64,000 bases of DNA, from assembly GCF_000746275.1 (NCBI RefSeq), contig NZ_JQKX01000013.1:186001-250000 (forward strand), given 5' to 3'. A model generated the notes under the pieces. It saw nothing but the letters and a program-made list of their open reading frames with translations, had not been told where the DNA came from and made no database searches. This document shows, in pieces, positions 37,211 through 48,146 of the stretch (position 1 is its first letter; every line of letters starts with the position of its first letter). The position numbers were made by a program, and so were the translations under genes. Source of the stretch: Thermopetrobacter sp. TC1 (GTDB taxonomy: Bacteria > Pseudomonadota > Alphaproteobacteria > Rhizobiales > Aestuariivirgaceae).

Positions 37211-37292
37211 CGTCATACCGGCGAAAGCCGGCATCTAAAGCCCTAAACGCATGAGTTTGCGGCACGAGACCCCGGCTTTCGCCGGGGTGACG
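37211..37292 (+). repeat. Short dispersed repeat R2 (82 bp, two hairpin arms)
   Basis: This is the same element and length as R1 at 8613-8694. It starts CGTCATACCGGCGAAAGCCG and ends CCCGGCTTTCGCCGGGGTGACG, with the hinge region around ATGAGTTTGCGGCACGAGA. It lies just after the ftsA stop. Confidence 0.85.
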
Positions 37293-37365
37293 AGAAAAAG
37301 GGGTAACTTTGTGTCGTGTAATGTGGCTTCTGACAATCTCCGGCCTTTTTTAGCCCTGAGCAATC

Positions 37366-37404
37366 AGGCGGCCGCATGGGTGCATGCCGGCCGCCTTTGT
37401 TTTC
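37366..37404 (+). terminator. Intrinsic terminator between ftsA and ftsZ
   Basis: AGGCGGCCG (37366-37374) pairs with CGGCCGCCT (37388-37396), followed by ttgtttt. It would end most transcripts from the upstream cluster, so ftsZ depends on its own promoter. Confidence 0.8.
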
Positions 37405-37467
37405 CCAAAAAGCGGGGAGAACCGGCCCTCTTTTTCCATCTTGCGGCGGGGTGATGCGTTTCATGGT

Positions 37468-37503
37468 GAATCAGAAAAGGAAGAGTTTTAAGGGCCTGTT
37501 AAC
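37468..37503 (+). promoter_or_regulatory. CtrA box and GANTC site upstream of ftsZ
   Basis: TTAA-GGGCCTG-TTAAC (37488-37503) is a perfect match to the CtrA consensus TTAA-N7-TTAAC, ending 59 bp before the ftsZ ATG. A GANTC methylation site (GAATC, 37468-37472) lies 15 bp upstream. CtrA and CcrM methylation both control ftsZ in Caulobacter and relatives. Cell-cycle control here is inferred from the motif and its position. Confidence 0.72.
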
Positions 37504-37562
37504 TTTTTCTTATCTAAATCGAAACCACGAACTTTCGCCGGAAAGCAATTGGAAGCAGGGCC

Positions 37563-39341
37563 ATGTCCAATCTCAAAGTAGGCATTCCCAATCTCGCTGA
37601 GATGAAGCCGCGGATCGTGGTTTTCGGTGTTGGCGGCGGCGGCTGCAATGCTGTCAACAACATGATCGAGTCCAATCTCACGGGCGTCGAATTTGTGGTG
37701 GCGAATACCGATGCCCAGGCGCTGGCCAAGAGCCCCTGCGAGCGCAAGATCCAGATGGGCAATGCGCTCACCCAGGGGCTGGGCGCCGGTTCGCGCCCGG
37801 AGATCGGCGCCGGCGCCGCCGAGGAGGCCATGGCCGAAATCCTCGATCACCTAGCGGGATCGCACATGGCCTTCATCACCGCCGGCATGGGCGGCGGCAC
37901 CGGCACGGGTGCCGCGCCGGTGATCGCCAAGGCGGCCAAGGAACAGGGCATCCTCACCGTCGGCGTGGTGACCAAGCCGTTTCATTTCGAGGGCCGGCGG
38001 CGGATGATGATCGCCGAGAAGGGAATCGAGAATCTGGCCAAGAACGTCGATACCCTCATCGTCATTCCCAACCAGAACCTGTTCCGCGTGGCCAACGAGA
38101 AGACGTCGTTCACCGCCGCCTTCGCCATGGCCGATCAGGTGCTCTATTCCGGCGTGGCGTCGATTACCGAGCTGATGACCAAGGAAGGGCTCATCAACCT
38201 GGACTTTGCCGACGTGCGGGCGGTGATGTCCGACATGGGCAAGGCGATGATGGGCACGGGCGAGGCTTCCGGCGAGAAGCGCGCCATTGAGGCGGCGGAG
38301 GCGGCCATTTCCAATCCGCTGCTGGATGACGTGTCGCTCACCGGTGCGCGCGGTGTGCTGATTTCCATCGCCGGCGGACCGGACCTGACACTCTATGAGG
38401 TGGACGAGGCGGCCAACCGCATTCGTGAGGAGGTGGACGACGAGGCCAACATCATCGTCGGCGCCACCATCGAGGACGAGCTGGAAGGCACGATGCGCGT
38501 CTCCGTCGTGGCCACGGGCCTGTCCGATGAAAAGACGGCGCAGATGCCGCATGAACCGGCCCGTTCAGCCCGCAGCAGCGAGGAGGTGCTGACGGGTTAT
38601 TATCCGGGCGCAAACCTGCCGGGCGGCATGACGATGGAGCCGCAGGCAACGGGCACGCCCGAATCTGCGCCGGCGCCTACCGCGCCGGAGAGCGAGGCGC
38701 TGACGATTCCGCCCGTTCGCGAGCAGGAAACGGCAGCAGTGCAGCATGACACGCAGGCTGCGGAAGAGGCCGCGGTGCGCGATGCGGAAATGCATGCGCC
38801 GCATCATCCGGGGCAGCCGCAGACGGAAAGTGCGACCGAGGCGGAGCAGCTGGGCATTTCCTTTGAGCAGCCGGAGGAGCCGAAGGCGGCGCATGGCACA
38901 ACGTCTACCGGCGGGCATCAGGAACCCCACATTGGTCATGGCCCTGTGAAGGGGCATACGCCGGCGCCGACCGCGCCGCCGGTGCCCGATCCGGCGATTG
39001 GTGCCAAGGCCAATGAGAAGATCGACGAAATTTCCGAAGAGATTCTCGCCCACAATCCCAAGGGCAGGAGCCGGCTGATCGAGATGCTGCACAATCTGGG
39101 CTTCAAGCATCTGCGCGGTTCCGCCGATGCCGCCGAGAAAGGGGCCGAGGCCCGCAAGGAGCCGGAAGCGAAACAGGCCCATGGCGCTGCGACGAAGGAG
39201 TCGGGCGGCAATGTGCATCCGCTGCCGCATGTGAAGCCGGCAGCGCCTGGCGCCCATACTCCTGCGGCCGGGCCCGCCGCGGCGCTGGATGAGGAGGACG
39301 ATCTGGAGATTCCGACCTTCCTGCGGCGGCAGCAGAACTGA
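37563..39341 (+). CDS. ftsZ: Cell division GTPase FtsZ
   Basis: The 592-residue tubulin homologue forms the Z-ring. The GTPase domain (residues about 15-330) has [22 protein letters not shown], the GTP signature [10 protein letters not shown] near residues 110-119, and [13 protein letters not shown] linker of about 240 residues rich in Pro, Ala, Glu and His follows, typical of alphaproteobacteria. The conserved C-terminal peptide [12 protein letters not shown] binds FtsA and other partners. It has a separate promoter region and is followed by a terminator. Confidence 0.97.
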   Translation: MSNLKVGIPNLAEMKPRIVVFGVGGGGCNAVNNMIESNLTGVEFVVANTDAQALAKSPCERKIQMGNALTQGLGAGSRPEIGAGAAEEAMAEILDHLAGSHMAFITAGMGGGTGTGAAPVIAKAAKEQGILTVGVVTKPFHFEGRRRMMIAEKGIENLAKNVDTLIVIPNQNLFRVANEKTSFTAAFAMADQVLYSGVASITELMTKEGLINLDFADVRAVMSDMGKAMMGTGEASGEKRAIEAAEAAISNPLLDDVSLTGARGVLISIAGGPDLTLYEVDEAANRIREEVDDEANIIVGATIEDELEGTMRVSVVATGLSDEKTAQMPHEPARSARSSEEVLTGYYPGANLPGGMTMEPQATGTPESAPAPTAPESEALTIPPVREQETAAVQHDTQAAEEAAVRDAEMHAPHHPGQPQTESATEAEQLGISFEQPEEPKAAHGTTSTGGHQEPHIGHGPVKGHTPAPTAPPVPDPAIGAKANEKIDEISEEILAHNPKGRSRLIEMLHNLGFKHLRGSADAAEKGAEARKEPEAKQAHGAATKESGGNVHPLPHVKPAAPGAHTPAAGPAAALDEEDDLEIPTFLRRQQN

Positions 39342-39420
39342 TCGGGCGCTTACAGCCGCGATGCCGATCAGGGACGCGCGCTGCGAAAGGATCGCCCTTG
39401 ATAAGATCGAGAATGCGCAA

Positions 39421-39452
39421 AAACCCGGCGGAGACACATTTCCGCCGGGTTT
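39421..39452 (+). terminator. Terminator after ftsZ
   Basis: AAACCCGGCGGA (39421-39432) pairs perfectly with TCCGCCGGGTTT (39441-39452) around an 8-base loop. A-rich and T-rich flanks make it plausible on both strands. lpxC, which normally follows ftsZ in this group, is not present. Confidence 0.85.
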
Positions 39453-39525
39453 GATTGTGCTATAGACGACGAACGTTCATTTTCGCCGTCGGCGATGCGG
39501 CAGGGCCAACAGGAGCAGTGGCGTG

Positions 39526-40446
39526 ATGAAAAAACGGCATGGGGCAGGAACCGGTCTGGCGCGTCTGTCTGGCAGCATGGGCAGGAGCCTTGCCGCTCTG
39601 GGGCTGGCCGGCCTGCTTGCTGCCTGCTCCGGCAACGAGCTGACGGACTATCTGATCGGCAAGCCCACCGGCTCTTCCGATGCGGTGTCTCCCGGCATGG
39701 AGGCGGCCACGGATGATGCCAAGCCGATCATGGAGCTTTACAACGCCGGGCTTGAGGCCCTCAAGAAACGGGAATACAAGACCGCGGCCAAGAAGTTCGC
39801 CGAGGTGGAGCGCCAGCACCCCTATTCCAAGTGGGCGACCAAGGCCATTCTCATGCAGGCCTACGCCCAGTATCAACGCAATGCCTATGATGAGGCGATC
39901 GCGGCGGCCAAACGGTTTCTCACCCTGCATCCGGGGCACAAGGATGCGCCCTATGCGCATTATCTGATCGCGCTGTCCGATTATGAGCGGATCGGTGATG
40001 TGCGCCGTGATCCGACGGAGGCGCGCAAGGCGCTTGAGGAGCTGGAGGAGATTGCCCGGCGCTATCCGGGCACGCCCTATGCCGAGGACGCCCTGGCCAA
40101 GGCGAAGCTGGCGCGGGATCACCTGGCCGGCAAGGAAATGGAAGTGGGGCGCTATTATCTGAAGCGGGGCAATTATCTGGCCGCCATCAACCGCTTCAAG
40201 ACGGTGATTCAGGACTATCAGACAACGGCGCACACGCCGGAGGCGCTCTATCGCCTGGTGGAAGCCTATCTGGCGCTGGGCGTGCGCGGCGAGGCACAGA
40301 CGGCGGCGGCCGTGCTCGGGCACAACTTTCCCAATTCGCAGTGGTATCGCGATGCCTATGCCCTGCTGAACAAGGAGGGCCTAAGCCCCAAGGAGAACAC
40401 GGGTTCCTGGATTTCCCGGGCCTTCAGAAAGATCATTCCCGGCTGA
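39526..40446 (+). CDS. bamD: Outer-membrane assembly lipoprotein BamD
   Basis: The 306-residue lipoprotein has a type II signal peptide with lipobox LLAAC near residue 34. TPR-like helices follow: AGLEALKKREYKTAAKKFAEVERQHPYSKW, AYAQYQRNAYDEAIAAAKRFLTLHPGH, and later YYLKRGNYLAAINRFKTVIQDYQ. BamD couples BamA to the other Bam subunits in outer-membrane protein insertion. The ATG at 39526 has aggag about 10 bases upstream. It follows ftsZ directly where lpxC would be expected in between. Confidence 0.93.
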   Translation: MKKRHGAGTGLARLSGSMGRSLAALGLAGLLAACSGNELTDYLIGKPTGSSDAVSPGMEAATDDAKPIMELYNAGLEALKKREYKTAAKKFAEVERQHPYSKWATKAILMQAYAQYQRNAYDEAIAAAKRFLTLHPGHKDAPYAHYLIALSDYERIGDVRRDPTEARKALEELEEIARRYPGTPYAEDALAKAKLARDHLAGKEMEVGRYYLKRGNYLAAINRFKTVIQDYQTTAHTPEALYRLVEAYLALGVRGEAQTAAAVLGHNFPNSQWYRDAYALLNKEGLSPKENTGSWISRAFRKIIPG

Positions 40447-40504
40447 TCATGGCGGGGATGCGGAGAGGATTTTGGAACCAAAAGCGGATTGACATTCACA
40501 AATC

Positions 40505-40547
40505 TTGATGCAGATCAACGCGCCGCCAGGGGCAGGCCCGGCATAAT
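40505..40547 (+). promoter_or_regulatory. Perfect FNR/FixK box with class II -10 spacing
   Basis: TTGAT-GCAG-ATCAA (40505-40518) matches the FNR consensus at all ten fixed positions. CATAAT at 40542-40547 would give a start near 40553, placing the box centre (40511.5) at -41.5, the standard class II activator distance. It would drive the tandem PilJ-N gene with a leader of about 112 nt. Confidence 0.75.
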
Positions 40548-40664
40548 CCGAAATCATGGTGGGCATGGGGTGGCGCAAGAGGGTCGGAGCGGTTCTTCGG
40601 CCCTTTTGTGTTGGGCGGTGCCGGTTTGGCCAAAAAGCGTCTGTCAGCGAGCGGGTGAGAGAGC

Positions 40665-41585
40665 ATGTCCGGACGTTTCGCAAGATTACGCCTTCCCTTC
40701 AGGTCTTATGTCTCGTCCTTCCTGATGGCGGGCATGATGATCGCGCTTGCTAAGGGCGCCGTTTTTCCGGCGCGGGCGCAAGCTGACATCATGAGCCAGC
40801 TCAATGCCATCGTGGAGCAGTCCTCGGCGGAGCTTGCCGTGCAGATCAACCTGTCCGGCCGGCAGCGCATGCTCACCCAGAAGATGAGCAAGGAGGCGTT
40901 TCTGGTGGCGTTGGGCGTGGATCCGGAGGAGAACCGCCAGAACGCAGCCAGGACGGCCGCGCTGTTTGAGCGCACGCTGAAAGGTCTGATGCAGGGCGAT
41001 GAGGCGCTCAAACTGGCCCCGGCGCCCAACGAGAAGATCCTTGCGCAGCTGAAAAAGGTGGAAGGTCTGTGGCGGCGCTTCAAGCCGCTGATCGAGAAGG
41101 TGGCGGCCGGGGATGTTTCGCGGCCGGTGCTGGAGCGGATTGCGAAGGAAAATCTGCCGCTGCTTGCGGAAATGAACAAGGCGGTGAAGCTGTTTGAAAA
41201 GGCGGCGGGAACGGATACGGCCGAGCTTGCCCTTGTCATCAATCTCTCCGGCCGGCAGCGCATGCTCACCCAGAAGATGACGAAGGAATACCTTCTGGTG
41301 GCGCTGAAGATCGAGCCTGAGAAAAACCGGCAGAATCTTGCGCGCACCATGGCGCTGTTCGAGACCACGCTCAAAGGCCTCAAGGACGGCAATGACATCC
41401 TGCCGCCGACAAAGGATCCGAAGATCCGGGCGCAGCTTGACAAGGTCTTTTCCCTGTGGGGGCAGTTCAAGCCGCTGCTGTCCAGGCCGGCAACACCGGA
41501 AAACCTGAAGGCCATCGCCCGGCTCAACCTGCCGCTTCTGGCGGAAATGAACCGGGCGGTGAAGATGTATGAAGAAAGCTGGTGA
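40665..41585 (+). CDS. Secreted protein with two PilJ-N (nitrate/nitrite-type sensor) domains
   Basis: The 306-residue protein has an N-terminal export signal (SFLMAGMMIALAKGAVFPARA, cleavage near residue 40). Two similar domains follow, at about 55-180 and 186-305. Each begins with the P-box-like motif INLSGRQRMLTQKM, followed by NRQNxARTxALFExTLKGL and ending LPLLAEMNxAVKxxE. PilJ-N domains are normally the periplasmic ligand-binding part of chemoreceptors or nitrate sensors. Here no transmembrane or signalling domain follows, so it is a free periplasmic protein. A perfect FNR-type promoter lies upstream. Its ligand is unknown. It is the first gene of the accessory block between bamD and recN. 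Confidence 0.85.
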   Translation: MSGRFARLRLPFRSYVSSFLMAGMMIALAKGAVFPARAQADIMSQLNAIVEQSSAELAVQINLSGRQRMLTQKMSKEAFLVALGVDPEENRQNAARTAALFERTLKGLMQGDEALKLAPAPNEKILAQLKKVEGLWRRFKPLIEKVAAGDVSRPVLERIAKENLPLLAEMNKAVKLFEKAAGTDTAELALVINLSGRQRMLTQKMTKEYLLVALKIEPEKNRQNLARTMALFETTLKGLKDGNDILPPTKDPKIRAQLDKVFSLWGQFKPLLSRPATPENLKAIARLNLPLLAEMNRAVKMYEESW

Positions 41586-41745
41586 GGGCCCGCACATTGC
41601 ATGATCCTTTTGGATCATCCTTGCCGGGGGAATGATTTTTCAGCCGTCGGTGTCAGGTCACGGAGGCGTTCACCGGATCTTCAGCCGGTCGTGTTTTTCT
41701 TTTGCCTGCTAGATCATTCGGGGGAATCGTGAGGAGTTGGCGGGC

Positions 41746-42321
41746 ATGGAAGCGGCCGGCATGAAGCGGGCGGAACTGCAGCGGCGGGCTGAGGCGGCGA
41801 TCGCCGCGATCAACGCTTCTCTGCCGCCTCTGGCGCAGGTAAAGGCCCTGCCGCTGATTCCGGAGGCCTGCTGGCATGCGCATCCGTTGAATGATCCGGC
41901 GCTGGCGGAGGGGCTTTTTCCGCTGCATCCGCATCTGATCCTGCTGCTGCCGGTGCATCATCAGGGAGCGGTCCGGCTGGGGCTGCCGGTTCACCCCGGG
42001 GCCTTGCCGGCATCGGCAGCGGTGTACATGCAGCGGCAGGTGCAGCGTCTGGGCCAGGCCCTGCCGGCATGCGCGAAAGGGGATGTGACCGTGCAGGACA
42101 TCGATTCCACACATGGCGTGCTCGCCCTCATGCACAGAAGGGCGGAAGCGGCGGTTGATCTTGCCGAAGGCCTGATGAAAGCGGCCGAGGATCTGGCCCT
42201 TGTCATGCTCGGCCGAAAAAGGCTGGAACGGCATGAGCGCCTGCTGGCCTCGCCTTACAAACGCGCCATGGGCTATGCCACCGGCCTTTCCGAACGCCTG
42301 CGATTCCTGAATGCCGGGTAG
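41746..42321 (+). CDS. Hypothetical helical protein
   Basis: The 191-residue protein (start MEAAGMKRAELQRRAEAAI; gaggag lies 9 bases upstream) is alanine- and leucine-rich and mostly helical, with a His/Pro-rich middle (EACWHAHPLNDPAL, HPHLILLLPVHHQG). It has no signal peptide, clear membrane helix or known motif. I do not recognise it. It follows the PilJ-N gene on the same strand after 160 bp and is closed by a strong terminator, so the two may share a transcript. Confidence 0.6.
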   Translation: MEAAGMKRAELQRRAEAAIAAINASLPPLAQVKALPLIPEACWHAHPLNDPALAEGLFPLHPHLILLLPVHHQGAVRLGLPVHPGALPASAAVYMQRQVQRLGQALPACAKGDVTVQDIDSTHGVLALMHRRAEAAVDLAEGLMKAAEDLALVMLGRKRLERHERLLASPYKRAMGYATGLSERLRFLNAG

Positions 42322-42356
42322 CTGATCAGGCCGCGATCGTTACGCGTAAACATAAT

Positions 42357-42389
42357 GACGCCGGTGCGGGAGGGGCACCGGCGTCTTTT
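42357..42389 (+). terminator. Strong intrinsic terminator after the hypothetical gene
   Basis: GACGCCGGTGC (42357-42367) pairs perfectly with GCACCGGCGTC (42375-42385) around gggaggg, then TTTT. It separates the plus-strand pair from the convergent DUF2147 gene. Confidence 0.92.
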
Positions 42390-42457
42390 GGCTTGTTCCC
42401 TTTGGCCGGTGGAAGAAGCCGTTCAAGCGGGTGGTTTTCCGCCGGCCGCAGGGAGTG

Positions 42458-42826
42458 TCATTTCACGCGCACCCAGGTCTCGGCGTCACACATGGACTGG
42501 CCGATGGCGCAGCCCTGAACCTTCAGCTTGTTGGCCGAGAGCAGCTTGACGGTGCCGTTGAAGGTCATGAAGCCGGGCATACTGGGGTGTTTCATGTCGC
42601 CCTTCCAGACGCTGCCGGCCTTCTTGATGCCCTTGAACATCACGAAGCCCTTCTTCTTGCCCTTCTCGATGGCACCGCACATGCCGCCACCGCATTTCCA
42701 GACCTTGGCGATTTCCCCGTTGGGACGCTTCCACAGACCCCACGGCGAGGCGGCCATGGCCTGCCCGGCAAGGGCGAGGCCGGATGCGGCGATCACGGCC
42801 GCGAACAGAGCCTTGCGCACGTTCAT
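42458..42826 (-). CDS. DUF2147 secreted protein
   Basis: The 122-residue protein has a signal peptide (MNVRKALFAAVIAASGLALA, cleavage after GQAMA). A DUF2147-type beta domain follows: PWGLWKRPNGEIAKVWKCGGGMCGAI, GSVWKGDMKHP, and LKVQGCAIGQSMCDAETWVRV at the end. Function of the family is unknown; some members sit with envelope or stress genes. Three Cys residues (two close together and one more in each half) could form disulfides. A strong ribosome-binding site (ggaaggagaaaggg) precedes the ATG at 42826. Confidence 0.82.
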   Translation of the reverse strand: MNVRKALFAAVIAASGLALAGQAMAASPWGLWKRPNGEIAKVWKCGGGMCGAIEKGKKKGFVMFKGIKKAGSVWKGDMKHPSMPGFMTFNGTVKLLSANKLKVQGCAIGQSMCDAETWVRVK

Positions 42827-43216
42827 GTTTCCCTTTCTCCTTCCCTCTTCTTCTTTCCTCTCTTCTCTCATCAGATGATGATGATGAACGGCGAAATCGG
42901 CATTTCCTCCCCCGTGCGCCCCGTTGCCGTTCAGCCCAGACTCTGCACAGCAGCGCGCATTTGTCAAAAGTCTAATGGGTGATTGGCCTTAAGCGTCTGA
43001 ACTTAAAAGAGCCGCGTCTTCAGCGCATTTTCATGCCGCTCGTTGCCTGGCGCTTTTGCTGACAATACTTTAAGTGGGGCGCGGACAAGATGCGTGGGGC
43101 GCAGGTAATTTGAAAATTTTCAGTCAGGTTTAATTGCCCTTTGATTTACGAGGCATGACGAAGATGGTGTGATGTGTGATGGGTGAGGATATACATACAC
43201 ATCATCAAAGTGCTGT
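42827..43216. other. Gene-free gap (390 bp)
   Basis: The gap holds the leader of the DUF2147 gene at its left end and the 3' side of the TA pair at its right end. I see no further gene, hairpin or recognised repeat. The right third is more AT-rich than the surroundings. Confidence 0.6.
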
Positions 43217-43636
43217 TCAGTCTAACAGGACCTCCGGAGGGACATTGAGCGCTTCCGCCAGGCGATAGAGGATTTTACGCCCCGGCTTGCGACGGCCGGT
43301 CTCCAATTGAGAGATATAATTTTTGGCCGTCCCTATGCGCTTGGCCAGTGCGCCTTGCGTGAGGCCGCGCCACTCGCGGATGGCTTTCAAGGGCGAAACA
43401 TCGTCATCGATGACACGTTGAAGCACCTCCAGCGGAATGAGCGTTTCTTCCTCTTTGTCTATGCGTGTCACGATTTTTTCGGCCTTCAGCCATTCGATTT
43501 CTTCGGCGAGAGCCGTGACCTGTGCGGAGAGCTTTTCAACCTGCCGGGCCAGTTCACGCACTTCGGGTGTTGTCCGTGCGTTCAGTGATCCGGGACTTTC
43601 ATTCGTGTTCATGGTCTCTACCTGGATCTCGTTCAA
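43217..43636 (-). CDS. XRE-family HTH antitoxin with coiled-coil N-terminus
   Basis: The 139-residue protein has an N-terminal coiled coil (ELARQVEKLSAQVTALAEEIEWLKAEK) and a C-terminal helix-turn-helix (IREWRGLTQGALAKRIGTAKNYISQLETGRRKPGRKILYRLAEAL). It is 6 bp downstream of a small RelE-fold-like gene, matching toxin-first systems of the HigBA/RelBE type with an HTH antitoxin. The start is at 43636 or at the internal ATG at 43612. Confidence 0.82.
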   Translation of the reverse strand: MNEIQVETMNTNESPGSLNARTTPEVRELARQVEKLSAQVTALAEEIEWLKAEKIVTRIDKEEETLIPLEVLQRVIDDDVSPLKAIREWRGLTQGALAKRIGTAKNYISQLETGRRKPGRKILYRLAEALNVPPEVLLD

Positions 43637-43642
43637 TGAATT

Positions 43643-43879
43643 TCAGAACAGGCTGACGAGAATGACTTCGTAACGGTGTCCTTTTTCTCGTTCCCTGATG
43701 CGGAAAAGCATGCCTCTGATACGGATGGCGAATAATCCACTGCGGGTGGGCCTGAATTTCTCCGGAGGAATATTCATGAGCTCCTGTCTGAGTTCTTCCA
43801 AAACGCCGGTTACATTCATTCCCCGGTGTTTCATCTCAAGAAGGGCGCGCCATCCTTCTTTCGAAAAGAGGATTTCCAT
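43643..43879 (-). CDS. Small RelE-like toxin candidate
   Basis: The 78-residue protein (MEILFSKEGWRALLEMKHRG at the start, FRPTRSGLFAIRIRGMLFRIRERE in the middle, RYEVILVSLF at the end) has the strand pattern of RelE/HigB-fold toxins, with Arg-rich strands and a conserved-looking C-terminal strand. It lies upstream of the HTH antitoxin gene in one operon. Assignment rests on size, pattern and partner. Confidence 0.68.
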   Translation of the reverse strand: MEILFSKEGWRALLEMKHRGMNVTGVLEELRQELMNIPPEKFRPTRSGLFAIRIRGMLFRIREREKGHRYEVILVSLF

Positions 43880-43940
43880 GATCCATGCTCCTGAACCAGG
43901 GAACGCTCATGGCCCTACCTCCCACAAACAAATTTGCATG

Positions 43941-43959
43941 ATGTAGCAACATGTAGCAA
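43941..43959 (-). promoter_or_regulatory. Direct repeats upstream of the RelE-like/HTH operon
   Basis: ATGTAGCAA occurs twice at a 10-bp period (43941-43949 and 43951-43959), about 60 bp before the toxin start. A one-turn spacing would suit side-by-side binding of the HTH antitoxin. It is a candidate autoregulatory operator. Confidence 0.4.
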
Positions 43960-44148
43960 TTTGCTTTATTTTTCGCAAGCGTGCAATTCTCCGGTCATAT
44001 ACGCTGCTCCTTGTTCCATCATGGGGCGTGTGTGGATGAAGGCTTGTGGCTTTTTCCGTATGTCTTTGCCGCAGCGGCCGGATTGGGCTAATCACGTCTG
44101 TCAGGATGCCAAAGTGAGGTCGGTTTGAGGCCAGAAGGCGATGTGCCG

Positions 44149-45831
44149 ATGCTGGAAGCGCTGTTCATCCGCGACATCGTGCTGATCGAGGCCCTGGAAC
44201 TTCAGCCGGGCGCGGGCCTGGTCGTCTTTACCGGCGAGACAGGCGCGGGCAAGTCCATTCTGCTTGATGCGCTGGGGCTTGCGCTGGGCGCGCGCGGCGA
44301 TGCCGGTCTGGTGCGGCGCGGCGCGGAGCAGGGCGTGGTCACGGCGCGGTATGTTCTGCCTGCCGATCATCCCGTTTTCGCCTTGCTTGAGGAAGAGGGC
44401 ATTGGCGTGGACGAGCCGGGCGAGATCATCCTCAAGCGGGTGCAGAAAGCCTCCGGTGCCTCGCGGGCGATGATCAACGGCGAGCCGGTGTCTGTCTCCA
44501 CCTTGCGGCGGGTGGGCGAGATGCTGGTGGAGATTCATGGCCAGCATGATGCGCGGGCGCTGATGGATGCCGGGCGGCATGGCACGCTGCTCGATGCCTT
44601 TGGCGGGCTGGAGGCGCAGGTGGCGGCGGTGCGTGCCGCCTGGCAGGCATGGCGCGCGGCCGCGCGTGCGCTTGAACAGGAACGGGAGGCCCTGGAAACC
44701 GCGCAGCGGGAACGGGACTGGCTGGAGCATGTGGTCAACGAGCTGGAGGAGCTTGCGCCGGAACCGGGCGAGGAAGAGCGGCTGGCCGAGGAACGGCAGC
44801 GGATGATGCATGCGGAGCGCTTCTCCGAGGCGTTGTCTGACATGCAGGCGGCGCTTCTTGTGAATGGCACGCCGGTGGCGGGGCGGATGAACGCGGCATT
44901 GAAGCGGCTGGAGCGCCTGCGGGATGCGGCGGGCGGTCTTTTAGATGACGTCTGCGATGCCTTCGACAGGGTGCTTGTGGAGCTGGCCGAGGCCGAGGCC
45001 CTGCTGGAAGAGGCCGGCGGCCGCTTTGTCTATGACCAGAAGGCGCTGGAGGAGACAGAGGCGCGGCTTTTTGCCCTGCGGGCGGCGGCGCGCAAGCATA
45101 AGGTGATGGTGGATGAGCTGCCGGCGCTGCTTGCCTCCTATCGTGAGAAACTCGATGCCCTGGCCGAAGGGGAAGGGCGCCTTGCCCATCTGGAAAAGCA
45201 GGTGCAAGAGGCGCGGGCGCATTATTTTGAACAGGCCCGGGCGCTTTCACAGGCGCGGCGGGCGGCGGCGCAGAAACTGGATGCGCGCGTGGCGGAAGAG
45301 CTTGCGCCGCTGAAGCTTGAGAAAGCCCGATTTGTCACCGCCATTGACAGTGACGAGGCGCTGGCCGGGCCGGAGGGCATGGACCGCGTGGAGTTTCTCG
45401 TGGCCACCAATCCGGGCGCGGCGCCGGGGCCGCTGGGCAAGATCGCTTCGGGCGGCGAGCTGTCCCGCTTCATGCTGGCGCTGAAGGTTGCGCTGGCGGA
45501 GCGGGGCTCGGCGCCGGTTCTGGTCTTCGATGAAATCGATACCGGCGTGGGCGGCGCGGTGGCGGCGGCGATGGGCGAGCGCCTGAAGACCCTGGCGCGC
45601 AGCGGGCTGCAGGTTCTGGCGGTGACCCATTCGCCGCAGGTTGCGGCCCTGGCCGATCATCACCATGTCATTCACAAGGATCTGGTTGCCGCAGGTGACG
45701 AGGCGGGCGTGCGCACGCAGGTGCGCGCCGTTTCCGGTTCAGCGCGGCTGGAGGAGATCGCGCGCATGCTCTCGGCGCATGAGATCACGGAAGAGGCCCG
45801 GGCCCAGGCGGCGCGGCTGCTGGGCGGTTGA
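44149..45831 (+). CDS. recN: DNA repair protein RecN
   Basis: The 560-residue SMC-like ATPase acts in double-strand break repair. It has the Walker A loop FTGETGAGKSILLDALGLALG near residue 25, a long central coiled coil, the signature KIASGGELSRFMLALK, and Walker B VLVFDEIDTGVGG. The ATG at 44149 (MLEALFIRD) gives the standard N-terminus; a TTG eight codons upstream is less likely. ligA follows after 85 bp, a pairing conserved in alphaproteobacteria. LexA control is usual, but no clear SOS box was found upstream. Confidence 0.95.
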   Translation: MLEALFIRDIVLIEALELQPGAGLVVFTGETGAGKSILLDALGLALGARGDAGLVRRGAEQGVVTARYVLPADHPVFALLEEEGIGVDEPGEIILKRVQKASGASRAMINGEPVSVSTLRRVGEMLVEIHGQHDARALMDAGRHGTLLDAFGGLEAQVAAVRAAWQAWRAAARALEQEREALETAQRERDWLEHVVNELEELAPEPGEEERLAEERQRMMHAERFSEALSDMQAALLVNGTPVAGRMNAALKRLERLRDAAGGLLDDVCDAFDRVLVELAEAEALLEEAGGRFVYDQKALEETEARLFALRAAARKHKVMVDELPALLASYREKLDALAEGEGRLAHLEKQVQEARAHYFEQARALSQARRAAAQKLDARVAEELAPLKLEKARFVTAIDSDEALAGPEGMDRVEFLVATNPGAAPGPLGKIASGGELSRFMLALKVALAERGSAPVLVFDEIDTGVGGAVAAAMGERLKTLARSGLQVLAVTHSPQVAALADHHHVIHKDLVAAGDEAGVRTQVRAVSGSARLEEIARMLSAHEITEEARAQAARLLGG

Positions 45832-45913
45832 AGGAGGCATTGCCCAAGAGACAGACCGCGGGCCTGAACACGGGGCTTAGGGGCAAGGGCCGGGATGGGA
45901 CAAGCGGAGGTGA

Positions 45914-48088
<2,175 letters not shown>

Positions 48089-48146
48089 GGCATGCTGACA
48101 GCGCATTGCTGTTCATCATATTGTTGACTCTTTTTTCAGCTTCTAT

